From positions 204,380,758 to 204,444,757 of the forward strand of contig OV050032.1 of NCBI GenBank assembly GCA_920105625.2: a stretch of DNA of 64,000 nucleotides, written 5' to 3'. Positions 40,431 to 52,337 of this stretch are shown piece after piece. The DNA comes from Clusia tigrina (lineage: Eukaryota; Arthropoda; Insecta; Diptera; Clusiidae). Below the pieces are notes generated by a model. The model made no database searches. It was given only the letters and a program-made list of their open reading frames with translations, and was not told the origin of the DNA. The position numbers were made by a program, and so were the translations under genes. Position 1 is the first letter of the stretch. Each line of letters starts with the position of its first letter.

Positions 40431-41563
40431 CAAAAGTACGGAGTGGCATATCGAGGAGGCCCTGAAAGAGTAGCTTCACTCCAATTTAGCGTAGATTGAA
40501 GGTGAGTGAACATAATCAAATCCAACCCATTGTACTGATATCGTCAATACTCGTAGGAGCCTTTAAACGCTTCTTCTAGGGAATACACCGACTCCTCTGC
40601 CAGTGTCCAATTGATTTGCTTATGATTTTAAACTTGATGAGAATCGATTTCGCGGCGTTCTGTTTATTCACTATTAGAATCTCTCCAAATACTTCTTTCT
40701 ATCCTAGTTAGTTTTGGAAGTGTGCGGCCTTCTGATGCAGAAACGCGTTCAATGCACTCGCCCTGTTTCCCAGGTGCGAATGTTCCTTTCATTGTGCATT
40801 GTGCGGATGTGAACATTCACCAATCAATCATCGACACTACTCAGACATGTCAATACACTTTGCTTAAGCATGTGTCTGTCGATCTTCTGGAATGCGTATA
40901 AAGTGGAGGCATGCGTCTATTTAAAGCCTTCATGGAGTACAATGTGTGTTACCACATAAATATTTCTTCTGTTTACACTGTTCGCACAGTTCGAAAGGTG
41001 TTCACTGCAGAACTGGCGTTTGTAAGAGTCATTTTATCCCAATTATAATTAGAAAAGAGAAAATATAATTTCTTCGTACTCGTGGATATTCGAAGGTAGA
41101 CGCTTGGGGCAATTATGGTGGATGGCATAAAAGTGATCCACGAGTGAATATAGTGAACAGGAAATACTAACCAGCTCTGGAGATGCTTATAGAGTTCACA
41201 CTGTCAGTCCTATGTGTTCATACTAACCAAGTAAAACAGCTGAAACTGATATTTCAAGGAGCACAAAGTTTCAATTGAAACATCAAATGCAAACCGAGCA
41301 ACAATTCTGGTAAACGCTTTAATTAGGAAAAGGATAGTGCAATGCGAAACCTAGGGAGATACAACCGATTAAGAAGCCGAAGAAGATTGTGCAGCGCTTC
41401 AAAATGCTTACAAAGCTATATGGAAACATGCAATGATGATGATGATAGCGATGAGGATGAACACAAGGATCCAGACAACGATTCTCAACACTCAGTACTC
41501 TTAACAGGCGCACCGAACCGGCTCCATTTTCGCTAGCCAAGTACAAAGTTTGTAAGAACATAG
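40431..41563. other. Non-coding stretch, nothing recognised
   Basis: No gene is seen. A GATGAT run lies at about 41,430-41,460. Confidence 0.35.
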
Positions 41564-41619
41564 ATATATTTAAGGGTGTTATACACTGCGACCTGAAAGA
41601 TCTATTGTGTTGCCCCTAT
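41564..41619 (-). mobile_element. 56-bp LINE 3' stub with a perfect 15-bp TSD
   Basis: TTTGTAAGAACATAG occurs at 41,549-41,563 and again, identical, at 41,620-41,634. The 56 bp between, read on the minus strand, are the extreme 3' UTR of a non-LTR element (CACAATAGATC, then CAGTGTATAACACCC). It is the same 3' UTR as the plus-strand stub at 13,452-13,519. The perfect duplication points to a fairly recent target-primed insertion that aborted after about 50 nt of reverse transcription. Confidence 0.85.
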
Positions 41620-41634
41620 TTTGTAAGAACATAG

Positions 41635-42020
41635 GATCCTATATTCTGCACAATAGCTTTGTCGCAGTAAAAGCTACTGTCTTCGCCGTAAGATGTCTCG
41701 CTGAAGTACAAACTCGCCTGGTAATTTTTAACGAACGAGGGAGTAGCAGAAGAGCAGCCGGGAAGAAAGCAGCAAATTCTAAACAGCCAAGAAGCTGGCA
41801 CTGAAATTTAAACCAACCACACCACAAATATAATTACAAGCCTCTTGCATGTTTATGTTTGAGTTGGGCACCCTAATCATCAATTACTCACCCTAAGATG
41901 AGAAGCAATAAAATACATAAAACCAAGCAATTGGTCTCATTTGTTCCCTAGAAGGCACCTTCCCTAGAATGTACCTTAGAACGCAGCCATAAAGAAGAAT
42001 AAATGGTCAAAAACACTCAC
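41635..42020. other. Start of BicDR intron 1
   Basis: Intronic sequence just downstream of the exon 1 donor, which reads GTGAGT on the minus strand at 42,020-42,015. No other feature is seen. Confidence 0.6.
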
Positions 42021-42419
42021 CTCAATTTTTGTGGAGTAATCCTCAATGAGTTTCTCCTGCTGTTTCACCAGCTCCTCATTCTTCTCCAACAAAGCCTTGC
42101 CCAATTCGGCGGCCAACAGTATGTCGGACTCCTTTTGCTGCAGCTGTGCCCAAACATCCGTTTCGGGTGCACGGTCCATGGCCGAAGAACGAGCCTCCAT
42201 TGCCGTGATATAATCCTCTAGATTAATCGACCCAATACTTGAATTGCTCTGAGCCGTGTGATGTTGATGTTGATGCTGATGTGGATGTAGCTGATGGTGT
42301 GGCTGGTGATGTTGCTGCTGATGGTGTGGCTGGAGATGTTGCTGATGATAATGTTGCTGAGAATCATTACGATCACGATCAGTATACAGAGAATTTTTAC
42401 TTAGTTTAGATTTATGCAT
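42021..42419 (-). CDS. BicDR: Bicaudal-D-related dynein adaptor, first coding exon (partial gene)
   Basis: Encodes the first 133 residues of a BICDR/BICDL-family protein, a coiled-coil adaptor that recruits dynein-dynactin to Rab-bearing vesicles. Residues 21-54 form a His/Gln-rich tract. Residues 60-78 are a conserved-looking segment (SSIGSINLEDYITAMEAR). Residues 88-133 start the coiled coil and contain the CC1-box AAELG (103-107), which in this family binds the dynein light intermediate chain. I chose the ATG at 42,419: an in-frame TAA lies six codons upstream, and the GTG at 42,428 is not a likely start. The exon ends after a GAG codon at 42,021 followed by the donor GTGAGT, phase 0. No later exon was recognised in the 42 kb to the left, so the next exon is probably outside the window. 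The family call is firm; the exact start is probable. Confidence 0.9.
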
Positions 42420-44150
42420 GGTTCCCACAAAATGTTAGAAGAGGATGTTGCACATATATGTATACATATATACATATACAAACATATATCTATATATAAG
42501 GGTATGCATGTATGCATGGACGAGAATGTAGTATGTGTGAGATGCAAGGAGAATGAGGCGAGACAGGCTGTGGCTCTATTTGGGTTAAGTACTGGTCAAA
42601 TGTTCTGCACGGATAGGCATGTTTGGTAAAACAAATGCTGCCCGGCGTGAGTGCTGGTGTGCTTGCTGATGTTTTCCTCAATTTTTTTTATTATTTTATA
42701 TTCATTTTCTTTTCAGTTTAAGGATCTTCACCAGTTTCGCTTCTAAGCTTTTTTAAGAAATTAATTGCGATTTTCTTTATAAGTCTCTTCAAATGATGAT
42801 TATTATTTACACAGTTAGCGATGAGTGGCTCGTTATATATATTTACGTAAGCTTATGTGTAAAGTATTTATGTTAATAGTAAATTAATAGTATAAGCAGT
42901 TAATAGATGCCCGTCTGGATGTGGTCATATACGATGACGTATTGATTCAGTTGGGCGCAGACCTCCTCGCAGGGGCGATATTGTTGTTAGTGATATGGGT
43001 GTACAAGCGGAATACAAATATGTATGGTATAAGGCAGAGGACGAGAATTTTCGGGTAAAAATAAAAGCAGAATGCGGCCAGAACGAACAAAACAATCCAA
43101 ATCATGTTTATATTTATGTTAATATGATACGCAGCTCAGTGTAAACCAGGGTAACAACACAGGTCACGTAGAAATTGTTTAAGCACGATTGCCTGCCTGG
43201 TTGGTTGGTTGGTTGGTTGGTTGGTTACTTCCAACTTGCGGGCATGTTGGCAACGAAGGCGTCTCTTGACGAAATTAACCTTTTCTTTTTGTTGCAGTTG
43301 CTACCGTTTGGCTTACAATTCTTAGAGTTTTGTTTTGCAAATGTTGTTGGTTGTTGTTGTGTTCTTTGTGGTTTCTGTTTTTCAATGAGTTGCTTTTCGC
43401 TTCTAAGCCATGCTATTAACTGACACCCGAACTCGCCGTGACGTGCCGTTAGTAGAGCAATGAAGTTTTGAATGTAATGAAGTTTAGTCTTTTTTTTCAG
43501 ATGCTTCTTTTTGTTATGTACAATTATAGAAACGGTTAATATAACTTTTTTATACGTATAATTTTTGCATTAATACTACATTCAATAACGAAAAATATAC
43601 TTTTTTTACACATTTATGTACTTTTTTCACTTCACGCTTTGTTGATTTAAGTGTAACGCCACTTGTGCGTAGCTATTTTACCACCTTGCGTGTGTGTGCA
43701 CGCTTTTTCGTTGTTGTTGTTGTTGTTGTTGTTGTTTTCTGTTGCAAAGCCAACCTGAGTGTAACGCTAAGCGCTGCAGCACGTTTCGGCAAAGATTTCT
43801 GTTACTATTGAAGTTATTTCCGTTAAGACTTTTTCGGGTTGTTGCTGTTATATTTGAAAATTTGCTTAAGCGCTCTTCTATGTGCTTATTGTCTGTCCGT
43901 CGCGGAATTATTGACAAAACAATATTAATTCACAGTAACATGCACTTTTTCTTTACCGACAACTTTCGCATTGAATGTAAACCTTAGTCACGTAGTTGTT
44001 TTCAACAAAAAAAAGAGTAACAGCCAAGAACTTCCGTTGCCGCAGTTGTTGTTCGCGCGCAATCCGTATGCTTCTTTCCGTTTATATCAAGTTGCAAGGG
44101 CGAGAGCTTCGTTATAACTGAAACTGAAATGGCATAACACAAAATAACCA
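42420..44150 (-). promoter_or_regulatory. Probable 5' UTR and promoter region of BicDR
   Basis: Non-coding and upstream of the BicDR ATG. Read on the minus strand, 44,150-43,430 has the look of a fly 5' leader: CAACAACAACAAC runs at about 43,710-43,735, A-rich stretches and few long frames. Two overlapping TCAGTT initiator-like sequences lie at about 44,120-44,130. A (GGTT)n tract sits at 43,198-43,226. Neither a TATA box nor a convincing DPE is visible, so the start site is not fixed. Confidence 0.3.
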
Positions 44151-44424
44151 AGTCAACCGTGTTTTGTCTTCAAACTTTGTGTTACCAACACTTACCAACA
44201 TTTGCGAGAGCGGTCGTGCAGGAGAGTGCCTCAAAACAACAACACAGCAACCAGCGCAGCGACCAGTGTTGCCACATGTGCACGAGCAAAAGCCAGCTGG
44301 GTGGGAAAAAGCTTGCACATAAAACAGAACGTCAGTTAAAAACTTCTGCGGACGAAGTTGATATTAAATTATTTTAAATTCAGTAAATCGATTGTTTTCC
44401 TTGAAATTAAATACTCGTCAATTG

Positions 44425-45303
44425 GTAAGAACAGATACTAAATTTTGCGATGAGGAAGTCTTGGATAGAATTATACCGAGGAACGACGATAAAATCTTGA
44501 ATAGAATAATGGGATTTGACTATGGCGATTTTAGTCATTATTATACTGAGAAACGACGATAAAATCTTGAAGAGAACTAATGCAGTTGATTATGGCAAAT
44601 TTTAGTCATTATACCGAGGAACGACAATGAAAACTCGCATAGAATAAAGGGAGTTGACTATGGAAAATTTTAGTAATTATACCGAGGAACGACGATCAAA
44701 TCTTGAATAGAATTGATGCAGTTGACTATGGCAAATTTTAGTTATTATACCAAGGAACGACGATGAAATCTTGAATAGAATTAATGGAGTCATTATACCG
44801 AGGAACGACAATGAAAACTCGCATAGAATAAAGGGAGTTGACTATGGAAAATTTTAGTAATTATACCGAGGAACGACGATCAAATCTTGAATAGAATTGA
44901 TGCAATTGACTATGGAAAATTTTAGTTATTATACCAAGGAACGACGATGAAATCTTGAATAGAATTAATGGAGTCATTATACCGAGGAACGACAATGAAA
45001 ACTCGCATAGAATAAAGGGAGTTGACTATGGAAAATTTTAGTAATTATACCGAGGAACGACGATCAAATCTTGAATAGAATTGATGCAGTTGACTATGGC
45101 AAATTTTAGTTATTATACCAAGGAACGACGATGAAATCTTGAATAGAATTAATGGAGCTGACTATGGAAAATTTTATTCATTATACTGAGAAACGACGAT
45201 AAAATCTTGAAGAGAACTAATGCAGTTGATTATGGCAAATTTTAGTCATTATACCGAGAGGTGAAGGGAAATCTTGGATACAATAAATGCAGTTGACTAT
45301 GTG
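44425..45303. repeat. 68-bp tandem repeat in a 184-bp higher-order unit
   Basis: The monomer of 67-68 bp contains GAACGACGAT, ATCTTGAATAGAAT and TGACTATGG. Within the array, the variant GAACGACAATGAAAACTCGC recurs at 44,619, 44,803 and 44,987, exactly 184 bp apart. This gives a trimer of two full monomers and one 48-bp deleted monomer, in three copies; the last copy's third monomer is full length. The array lies upstream of BicDR. Confidence 0.93.
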
Positions 45304-46129
45304 AGGTGGGACAAATTATTCTATTAACAGCGTTTTGTAACATAAAAAACAACGATTAGCTCAGTTCTAAAAAAATGAAAAATAATAACCCAATTGTGTA
45401 AATCTCGTGTAACTCTTCTAAATGAACATATACGAGTATATTTATATTCATGTAATTTTGTATCTCAAATTTTCTAAATCAAACTTCCAGCCGACGACCT
45501 TAAGTTTAATGACGAATGTTCAGGTTTTTGTATAATGAAATGTTGTATAATGAAATATGGTTAATTTTTTGTATAAATTTACTTTTTTTTATTGAATTCT
45601 CTTATAATAAGACTAACAATAATTGCTCAAATCTCAAATCTAATAACAAAGTACAACTCCCAACCAATTTATTGGAATTACTTAAAGGAAGGGCTACATC
45701 TAATGAATGGTTACGAACTGGAAAATAACGAACTATCTCTATATATCTAGTAACTAAATTGTTGTAGTTTAAGAGATCAGAAAAATACTGGGCAGTTTTT
45801 CAAAACAATCTAATCTCATGCAGTGATAACAGTTTTTGAGATTCCTCCCATGAAATAGGCGAAAGTGATTTTGTTTAATATCGATGAATAAATATCGAGC
45901 CAAGGAGATAAAATTAGTGTCCTAAATAAAAATATCAAGGATATCAAGATGTTGATTAATACTATAAATAAATTTCTCTATTGAAAACAATTAACAGACA
46001 TATATAGTTATTATGATTGAAACTGAGAGAATATTGGGTGGGACCACTATACCAAGCGAGTTGTCGTCATGCAGATATATTTTATACCACTCGATTTGTG
46101 TAATTATCATTAAAATAGATTCTATAATT
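45304..46129. other. Non-coding AT-rich stretch
   Basis: No gene or named repeat. Confidence 0.35.
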
Positions 46130-46215
46130 CGAGCCGAAAGCCCTGGCAGCTAGCGCTCCGTTTTGTTCTTAATAATAATAATAATTTATTATTGTGATTA
46201 CTATAATAAATAAAT
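46130..46215 (+). mobile_element. LINE or SINE 3' tail stub
   Basis: 46,130-46,158 carries the same 29-nt block (CGAGCCGAAAGCCCTGGCAG, then CTAGCGCTC) found near the 3' end of the I-like LINE at 28,774. A (TAA)n-type tail follows. No head or coding part is present. Confidence 0.55.
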
Positions 46216-46709
46216 AAATAAAAAATTCTATAATTAATTTAAAATATAATATACTCGTACATGCCCTGACAGATTTGATTATGAATATGATTATTATTAT
46301 TATTATAATTAATTTAAAATATTCCCCGACATATTTCATTATGAATAGGGCTGAAAATGTCCTGAATTGTTCTATGTTGAGTTTATTTTTATTGTACATT
46401 CCCAGGGGACGGCCGAAAAAAGACACACTTGGGCCATACGGAGGCCCATTGTATCTATTTTGCTGATAGGTTACCCCACAGTTCCTTCAACAAGAGAGAA
46501 ACTACAATAACTTGGAAAGTATAAAAGATATTTACATTGAAGTATATATTGATAGCGTCACAATTATTCAGTACACTGTGAAATCGGCTTCAGCGTCGAG
46601 AATAGCTGCACTTCTAGTAGTATATTCAGATAAATCGAAAATAATCGTATCCCACGACACGTTGTAATACTGCTCTTGCCTTTTCATGGTGTCGAACATG
46701 GTCACTGCT
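46216..46709. other. Non-coding stretch with a two-copy local duplication
   Basis: TAATTAATTTAAAATAT and nearby ATTATGAATA blocks recur about 85 bp apart at 46,230-46,350, separated by an (ATT)n run. No gene is seen. Confidence 0.4.
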
Positions 46710-46912
46710 GCCCTCGGTGGTCTAGTCGCCAGCATGATAGTCTCACAATCGTGGGGACGAGGCTTCACATCCTGCCCAGCACTTGGTCTCGAAATGCTTC
46801 CTTCTAAATCTTGTTCTCTTCGAGTCGCAGGCCTTAGTTCCTATTATTCAACTTCCTAAACCCTTGCAGTAGCTAATTATGGTGTACGATATGAGAGTAA
46901 TGCTAGTAGAAT
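46710..46912 (+). mobile_element. tRNA-derived SINE, diverged near-full copy
   Basis: Aligns end to end with the SINE at 33.8 kb: head GCCCTCGGTGGTCTAGTCG, CATCCTGCCCAGC, TTGGTCTCGAAATGCTTCCT, TCTCTTCGAGTCG, CTAATTATGGTGTA, then a decayed tail. The A-box-like segment is recognisable. The B-box-like segment (GGCTTCACATCC) is damaged. Confidence 0.75.
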
Positions 46913-47934
46913 ATGGGCCCTATCTGGTTAGCTGGTAACACTGACCGGTACCCCAAGCAGGCAGAGTGGGTAACTTGAAACGATTTTGCGTTATTCTCGC
47001 TCGCTCGCATATTGTCGGAAGTGTGAGTAAATTACATTTCACAATTAAAATGATTGGTAGCGGAGAGAGTGAGCGAGTGAGTTTGTTCCCAAGAGTTAAC
47101 TAACTGAAATGAGCGTCGCGTATGTTCGTACGCCGTTTTAGCCTACATTGTGTTTGTTAATACGAGCACAATTTTTAGAGTGGTAGTTTTTAATTTTTAC
47201 TTAGGTACTCTCCCCCATGCTCGCTTTGCCTGATTGACCTTATTCTGGCCTCAGATGCCTTTTCTCTGCGCAACATAATAATCGTGGCAGCAGCATTTTA
47301 ATTAACTTAATACTCTGTCTTGGGCTGGCATTATTTGGTTGTTTTTTTTTTGTTTGTTTATATACATATGTATATATTATTATTTTTTTTGTATTCATAA
47401 AATACGGTGCAGTCGGGTGCTATTTGACCATTTGTTACCTTTTTGTTTGTGTATCGCTTGAACTGCATGTAAAAGTGGTGGCGATCGCTCTGCCACAGTT
47501 GGCCATACCGAGAACTTATGGAACCGTGGGGCCGGTTTTGCGTAGAATTTTTGTCAGTTTGCCGGTTCTGCTGAGAGTTTCTCACGCCTAGTTTTGCGCT
47601 CACCTTTTGCTGTAAATTCATGTGCGGGGTCACTTCGTATGTCGAAATGTTGCGCTTATAATCTTATTTTATTATTTAAACTTGGGCGCGGAGAGTAATG
47701 ACACTTCACATATATTTTATTATAACTTACTTTAGCATGTAACATTTGTACGTGTGTGTGTGTGTGTTTGAGTGTTAATAGTAAAATGCAGTGTTGAGGA
47801 AAACTATGGCAAGCATTTCATAGCAAAAGAGTGTCCATTGGATGCAATTGATTATTTGAACTTTGGCGGGCGGAGCTCTTAATTGCCAGGCCTTATATAC
47901 GCGTTAGCAGATTTAACGAACATATGATTATCTT
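46913..47934. other. Non-coding stretch, nothing recognised
   Basis: Contains a short T-rich tract and a (TG)n at about 47,753-47,768. No gene is seen. Confidence 0.35.
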
Positions 47935-48062
47935 ATTATAATTTACACCATAATTAATTACGACTGCAAGGGGTTGGGGAATGAGTACCAGCTAATTAGG
48001 CTTTCGACTCGAATAGAAACTGATATTTTTTAAGAGGGAAGCATTTTTGAGAACTGTCCTTG
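47935..48062 (-). mobile_element. SINE 3' half, minus strand
   Basis: The reverse complement reads AATGCTTCCCTC, ATTCGAGTCGAAAGCCT, GGTACTCATTCCC, CCCTTGCAG, TAATTAATTATGGTGTA and an A/T-rich tail. This is the same order as the SINE at 33.8 kb. The tRNA-like head is missing. Confidence 0.75.
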
Positions 48063-48179
48063 GCACTTATGTTGATATTAAACCTAATATAAAAGCAAAA
48101 GAGTCCAACCTGCTAAGCCCATCGACTCGTATATTCAAGGAATATAAATTAAATTAATTGAATATCGTAATGATTTCTT

Positions 48180-48760
48180 ATGTATTTTATAATCAAATAT
48201 TTATTTATTTATATATTTACAAGAGAAAGATAAGAATCAATTCTTATCCTACATACAATATTTAGGAGCAGTAGCTGCCAGGACTTTCAGTTCGCTGATG
48301 TTTATGTGGATTAGGAATAAATATTTAGATTCGATGATATATAATCAAATAGAAAATTATATATCATCAGGATATTTACAGAGGATATGGTTTTTAGGAT
48401 ATTATAAAGATTTATCGAATTCAAATATTTTAGCCCGAAACTCTCTAAAAATGTGCATTCACTTAGGATGTGAACCACTGAGGCTGTGATGGGGGCAGAA
48501 TGGGCATGTTGATATTGATTCGATTGTCAGCAGATATTGATGAGTAAGTTGAGTGTGCCCAGTCCTCGAATCAGATATATCGGGACTTATGTAAACGGTT
48601 TCCAAATATTTCACATCTCCGGAATCCCGGTTTTCGAATAACTCGAAGTGCAATTTTGTTAAAAAACCGATTTCGTACTCGAATAACCCCGTTTACCAGC
48701 AAACAAACAAAAGAAACAATTTTGTATTGTTCTAAAAATATCTCATCATATGATTTCAAA
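48180..48760 (-). mobile_element. I-clade-like LINE 3' end, minus strand
   Basis: The minus-strand frame from about 48,680 to 48,459 contains SRTGHTQLTHQYLL and a knuckle-like CPFCPHH, the same region as in the element at 28.2-28.6 kb. The 3' UTR (48,458-48,185) also matches that element, including GATAAGAATCAATTCTTATC and the 29-nt block at 48,266-48,294. The tail is (AAAT)n-like. It is 5' truncated and decayed. Confidence 0.75.
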
Positions 48761-51700
48761 TATAGTTAGTTTTAGAGATCCAAGCTTCGGTATTTAATTT
48801 TATATAAATAAATTTAAATATTCATTAAAGAATGTTATCTCTCTATATATTCTGCTTCCTGGGACATTGGGCCACCAAGTTAAAAAATCAAAAATCTTTA
48901 AATCTCGTGTACTTTGCAAAGTTTTAAGATCCCTAAAAATATCATGGTCGACTTGGTGCTAAAAAATCAACAGATAATTTCTTAAGGATTATTATCAGAT
49001 TACAGGACACTGTTTGGAATTCCTTTAATGTTTGAGATATTGTTGGGCCGCAGTCTGCCCAAATTATCTCTTCTCCATTGTGGGCCAAGCATATCTGTCG
49101 CAGAACACATTGATAAAAACACTAATTCCGAGTTTCTGGCACTCCGACCTTAGAGATATATTGTGCCCCTTCGAGTTTTTCTCAGAGTCCAGTTTCGTCT
49201 ATAAATTTTAGTATGAAGCTAATTTTGCTGAGTCTTATTTCCGGTATTAGATGATTGCCCAAAAGCTTCCTTCATTATCCACTATTGTGGGTAAGAGGAG
49301 TATTCAAAAAGATTTCAACTGCACTCGAATTTCAGCCAAACATTTACAAATTGGGGGCAATTATTTTATACTAATTAATTTTTTTGCAAAAGCGTTATTG
49401 TGTGGCTCAACACTGTACCACATCCCCCCACAGAACGTCCATGTGCGTGCACAGCGGTGGTCCTGCCACGGACGTGCATTTTTGTCACGGATAGAGAGAA
49501 AATGCATTTAATAGTGCTCCCAACTCCTCTTTCAGCGTTGGGGAGGAAACACTTCAACACAGTGGGGGGAAATACTAAGCTCACACCCAATGCGAAGCGT
49601 TCATTTCAGCGCATATCGCTGCATATTTAACTATTCAAATGAAAGCTGCGCCCTGTAACGACGGCAGTTTTAAGGGGTTTTTATAGAAGTCTAGAATTCG
49701 TTCGGTTCTCTTCTTGCAGAACAATCACACCCACAGTCCTATAAAACACCATTTCTGTTTGGAAACTGAAATCATCCACCATTCAACCGGGTTATAAATT
49801 ATTCGTAAATTATCCTCGATGGCAAATTGCTGGCACTCAGAGTAATCGATCGTAGAAGGAAGCCATTATTGTTCAGTAATTGCAGCTGCCGTTACTACCA
49901 TCGCGGGGCATTTTGATCCAAATTGTTTTATATGGCAATCTACTCGTAATTATCTTTGCTTTGCTGAAGAAAGACTTTAATCATTCTTCTCAATGAAAAG
50001 AAGAACATTTAGCTAGAATCCTCCCCAAACAATTGGAAATTGAACGAAAGCTGTAATAAGAATCTTGACGTCAGAGCAGTTTTCATATGGAAACAGTTCG
50101 GAACAAAAGATCAGACACAGATCTACAAGAAATTCTCATTGACTATATCCCAGAGTATCAGATATGTGGCACTCTGTTATCAGCTGGCGCGGGAGATATA
50201 TTCATCATGATATAAGAAGGGATTTTCACTGAGGAAAAGTTCAGAAAAGTACTCGGACTCATCCATCAGCTACCAACCAAAATCGCTCACATTGCAACCG
50301 TCTGGCAAGAAAACGTCAATGAGATCTTAAACTATAAGATGCCGAGGACACACACTCCGACAGACACCTTGAAGAGTGTTCTGTGGAGCTATTTGGATCA
50401 GCAAACCTGGACTGATGCGCTGGTTCTGCAGACTTAACCAACAAAAACGTGTGCGGCACTATTCGTCATTTTGGTGGCCACAATCAACCGACTTGCCGCG
50501 CACAACGCACACTTCCGGCATTACCCAAATTGGACGAGCAATGCCCATACACCTGAAACCCCTTAAAAACTATCTTCTGTACCGGTTATTTCACCTAAAC
50601 TTGTCTCACCTGGGTCCGAAATTATTCGGCGGAGTTAGGCAATCATCCTGCAAACTGTAATCGGGTCTAGCGCAAAAGACGCTTGAAGAGTTCGACATAG
50701 CCTAGGAGTGCTTTGACAAGATGTCTCACAGGACATGTCCCCCAACAGCACGGACAAGATTCCATTTGTAGATTCTACAATGAAGATTGTGGGACTTCTG
50801 TTAATTTTATAGCAAAGTTTTATATGCCCGCACTGGACTGTACAAGGTGGACCATCTTTCACGTCGAAACAGTTCCCTTGGTCTAGTAGCCCACCAGCTT
50901 CCCAGCAAGTATCCTGCAATCCCAGAGTTTGTTCACGCTTCGGGTATAAATGGGCTCGTTGTAATATAAAATATACGCAGTACCTGAGCTCCATCTACTT
51001 GCAATCCGCATTTAAACTAATGGCGTCCATTTATGATAGTGGTGTTTGGACCTAACTTACTACTAACATGACGCAGCTTGAATCACTTCACCTTATTCCG
51101 TCACAAAAGCCGTCCTAACCAGCTTCAACGCACATTTCGGACACATTTGTTATCCTTACGCGATATCTGGTGGTGTGAGAAGTTGCACTGTTAGCTTCCA
51201 CTCCCTCCCACTACCATTTCCATCTCATCTTCAGCTGCAATCTTCACAGTCTTGTCTTCGTCATCAACTCAATGACAGTGCTCGGAACTTGTGTTCATAT
51301 TGTGAGAGGGTAGAATAACGTTGAATAACCACCAAGCGACCTCATCGACGTTCATTACGTTGTGGCCCGCATAACAGGAGTACAGTAGTTGAACAAGGAG
51401 GGGATATGAAATTATCCCGGTTAATTCCGAAGAATCAGGTCGAGGCTAATAAGAACTCTGTACTGAGTAATCTGAACTATAGCATGGAAGAGTATCCCTG
51501 AAGATGAATGGTCGTAGTGGGAGTTGGTAAGAGCCTCCAGGGGCTTCGTGCAATACACCGAAGAAGAAGCGACCACAGCAAGTGATCTAGGGCAACGGTG
51601 GTGTGGGTGACCATTGGTTGGTCCCCCTCGGGAGTTATTCAAGGGACTTTGAGTTCGGACTGCATGTTTATTGACGACGTTACTCCAATGCGGCCCGCTC

Positions 51701-52337
51701 TGTTTACGAATATGACGCTCCTAAATGTGAGTCTGCGCCGCTGACACAAATATTCATGTGCTGGTTGCTATTTTTATACCTTCGTCATTGAACTGAAGTA
51801 CCCACTAACTTACGCTGGCCTGGCATGACGACTACTGCAAAAATTGTGCTTTCAGTCGTTGACGCAAGCTGCAAAAAAGCAAACAATAAACAAGTTGAAA
51901 GAAGCGAAAAATTATACTCGTGCTGCGCTGGGCGGGTATCGCCATAAACCACGACAAGACAAGACACCACCGAACAAATCGGCGAGGCAGCTAACTCAAG
52001 AACGTTTCACTCTAGTGACCACCCGCCGTCTATGATGCAAGTGCTTTACACACATGGAAACTGAAATGGATCTGGTGTGGTTGTACAACAGCAACAACTG
52101 CGACGAGGTCTTCAATTCGTACTTCTGAAGAGACTCGAATAATACACTCAACCAAAAAGCATCTCACCGCAGTGCTCGTATTAATGAAACATACCATTGT
52201 CCACTGGAAAGATCCATATAAGTTGGTCATCAGCACTCGTAGGACAGTGTGCCTTGGCGTGTACTTGTCAATCATATAAAATAGCCCCAACTCACTTTGT
52301 TGTCCATTCTGGCAATGAACACGTTCATTCTCGGGTG
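48761..52337. other. Non-coding spacer between BicDR and Glued
   Basis: No gene is recognised. Short open frames near 50,150-50,660 and 51,420-51,640 have no motif I can name; they could be old mobile-element remnants. Confidence 0.35.

Noticed and set aside
42420..42428. GTG at 42,428 as the BicDR start
   Set aside because: Non-ATG start is unlikely here; the ATG at 42,419 has a good fly context (AACC before ATG) and is preceded by an in-frame stop.
50150..50660. Possible protein-coding remnant in plus frames
   Set aside because: Interrupted by stops and without a motif I can assign; may be an old mobile element, but the evidence is too weak to annotate.
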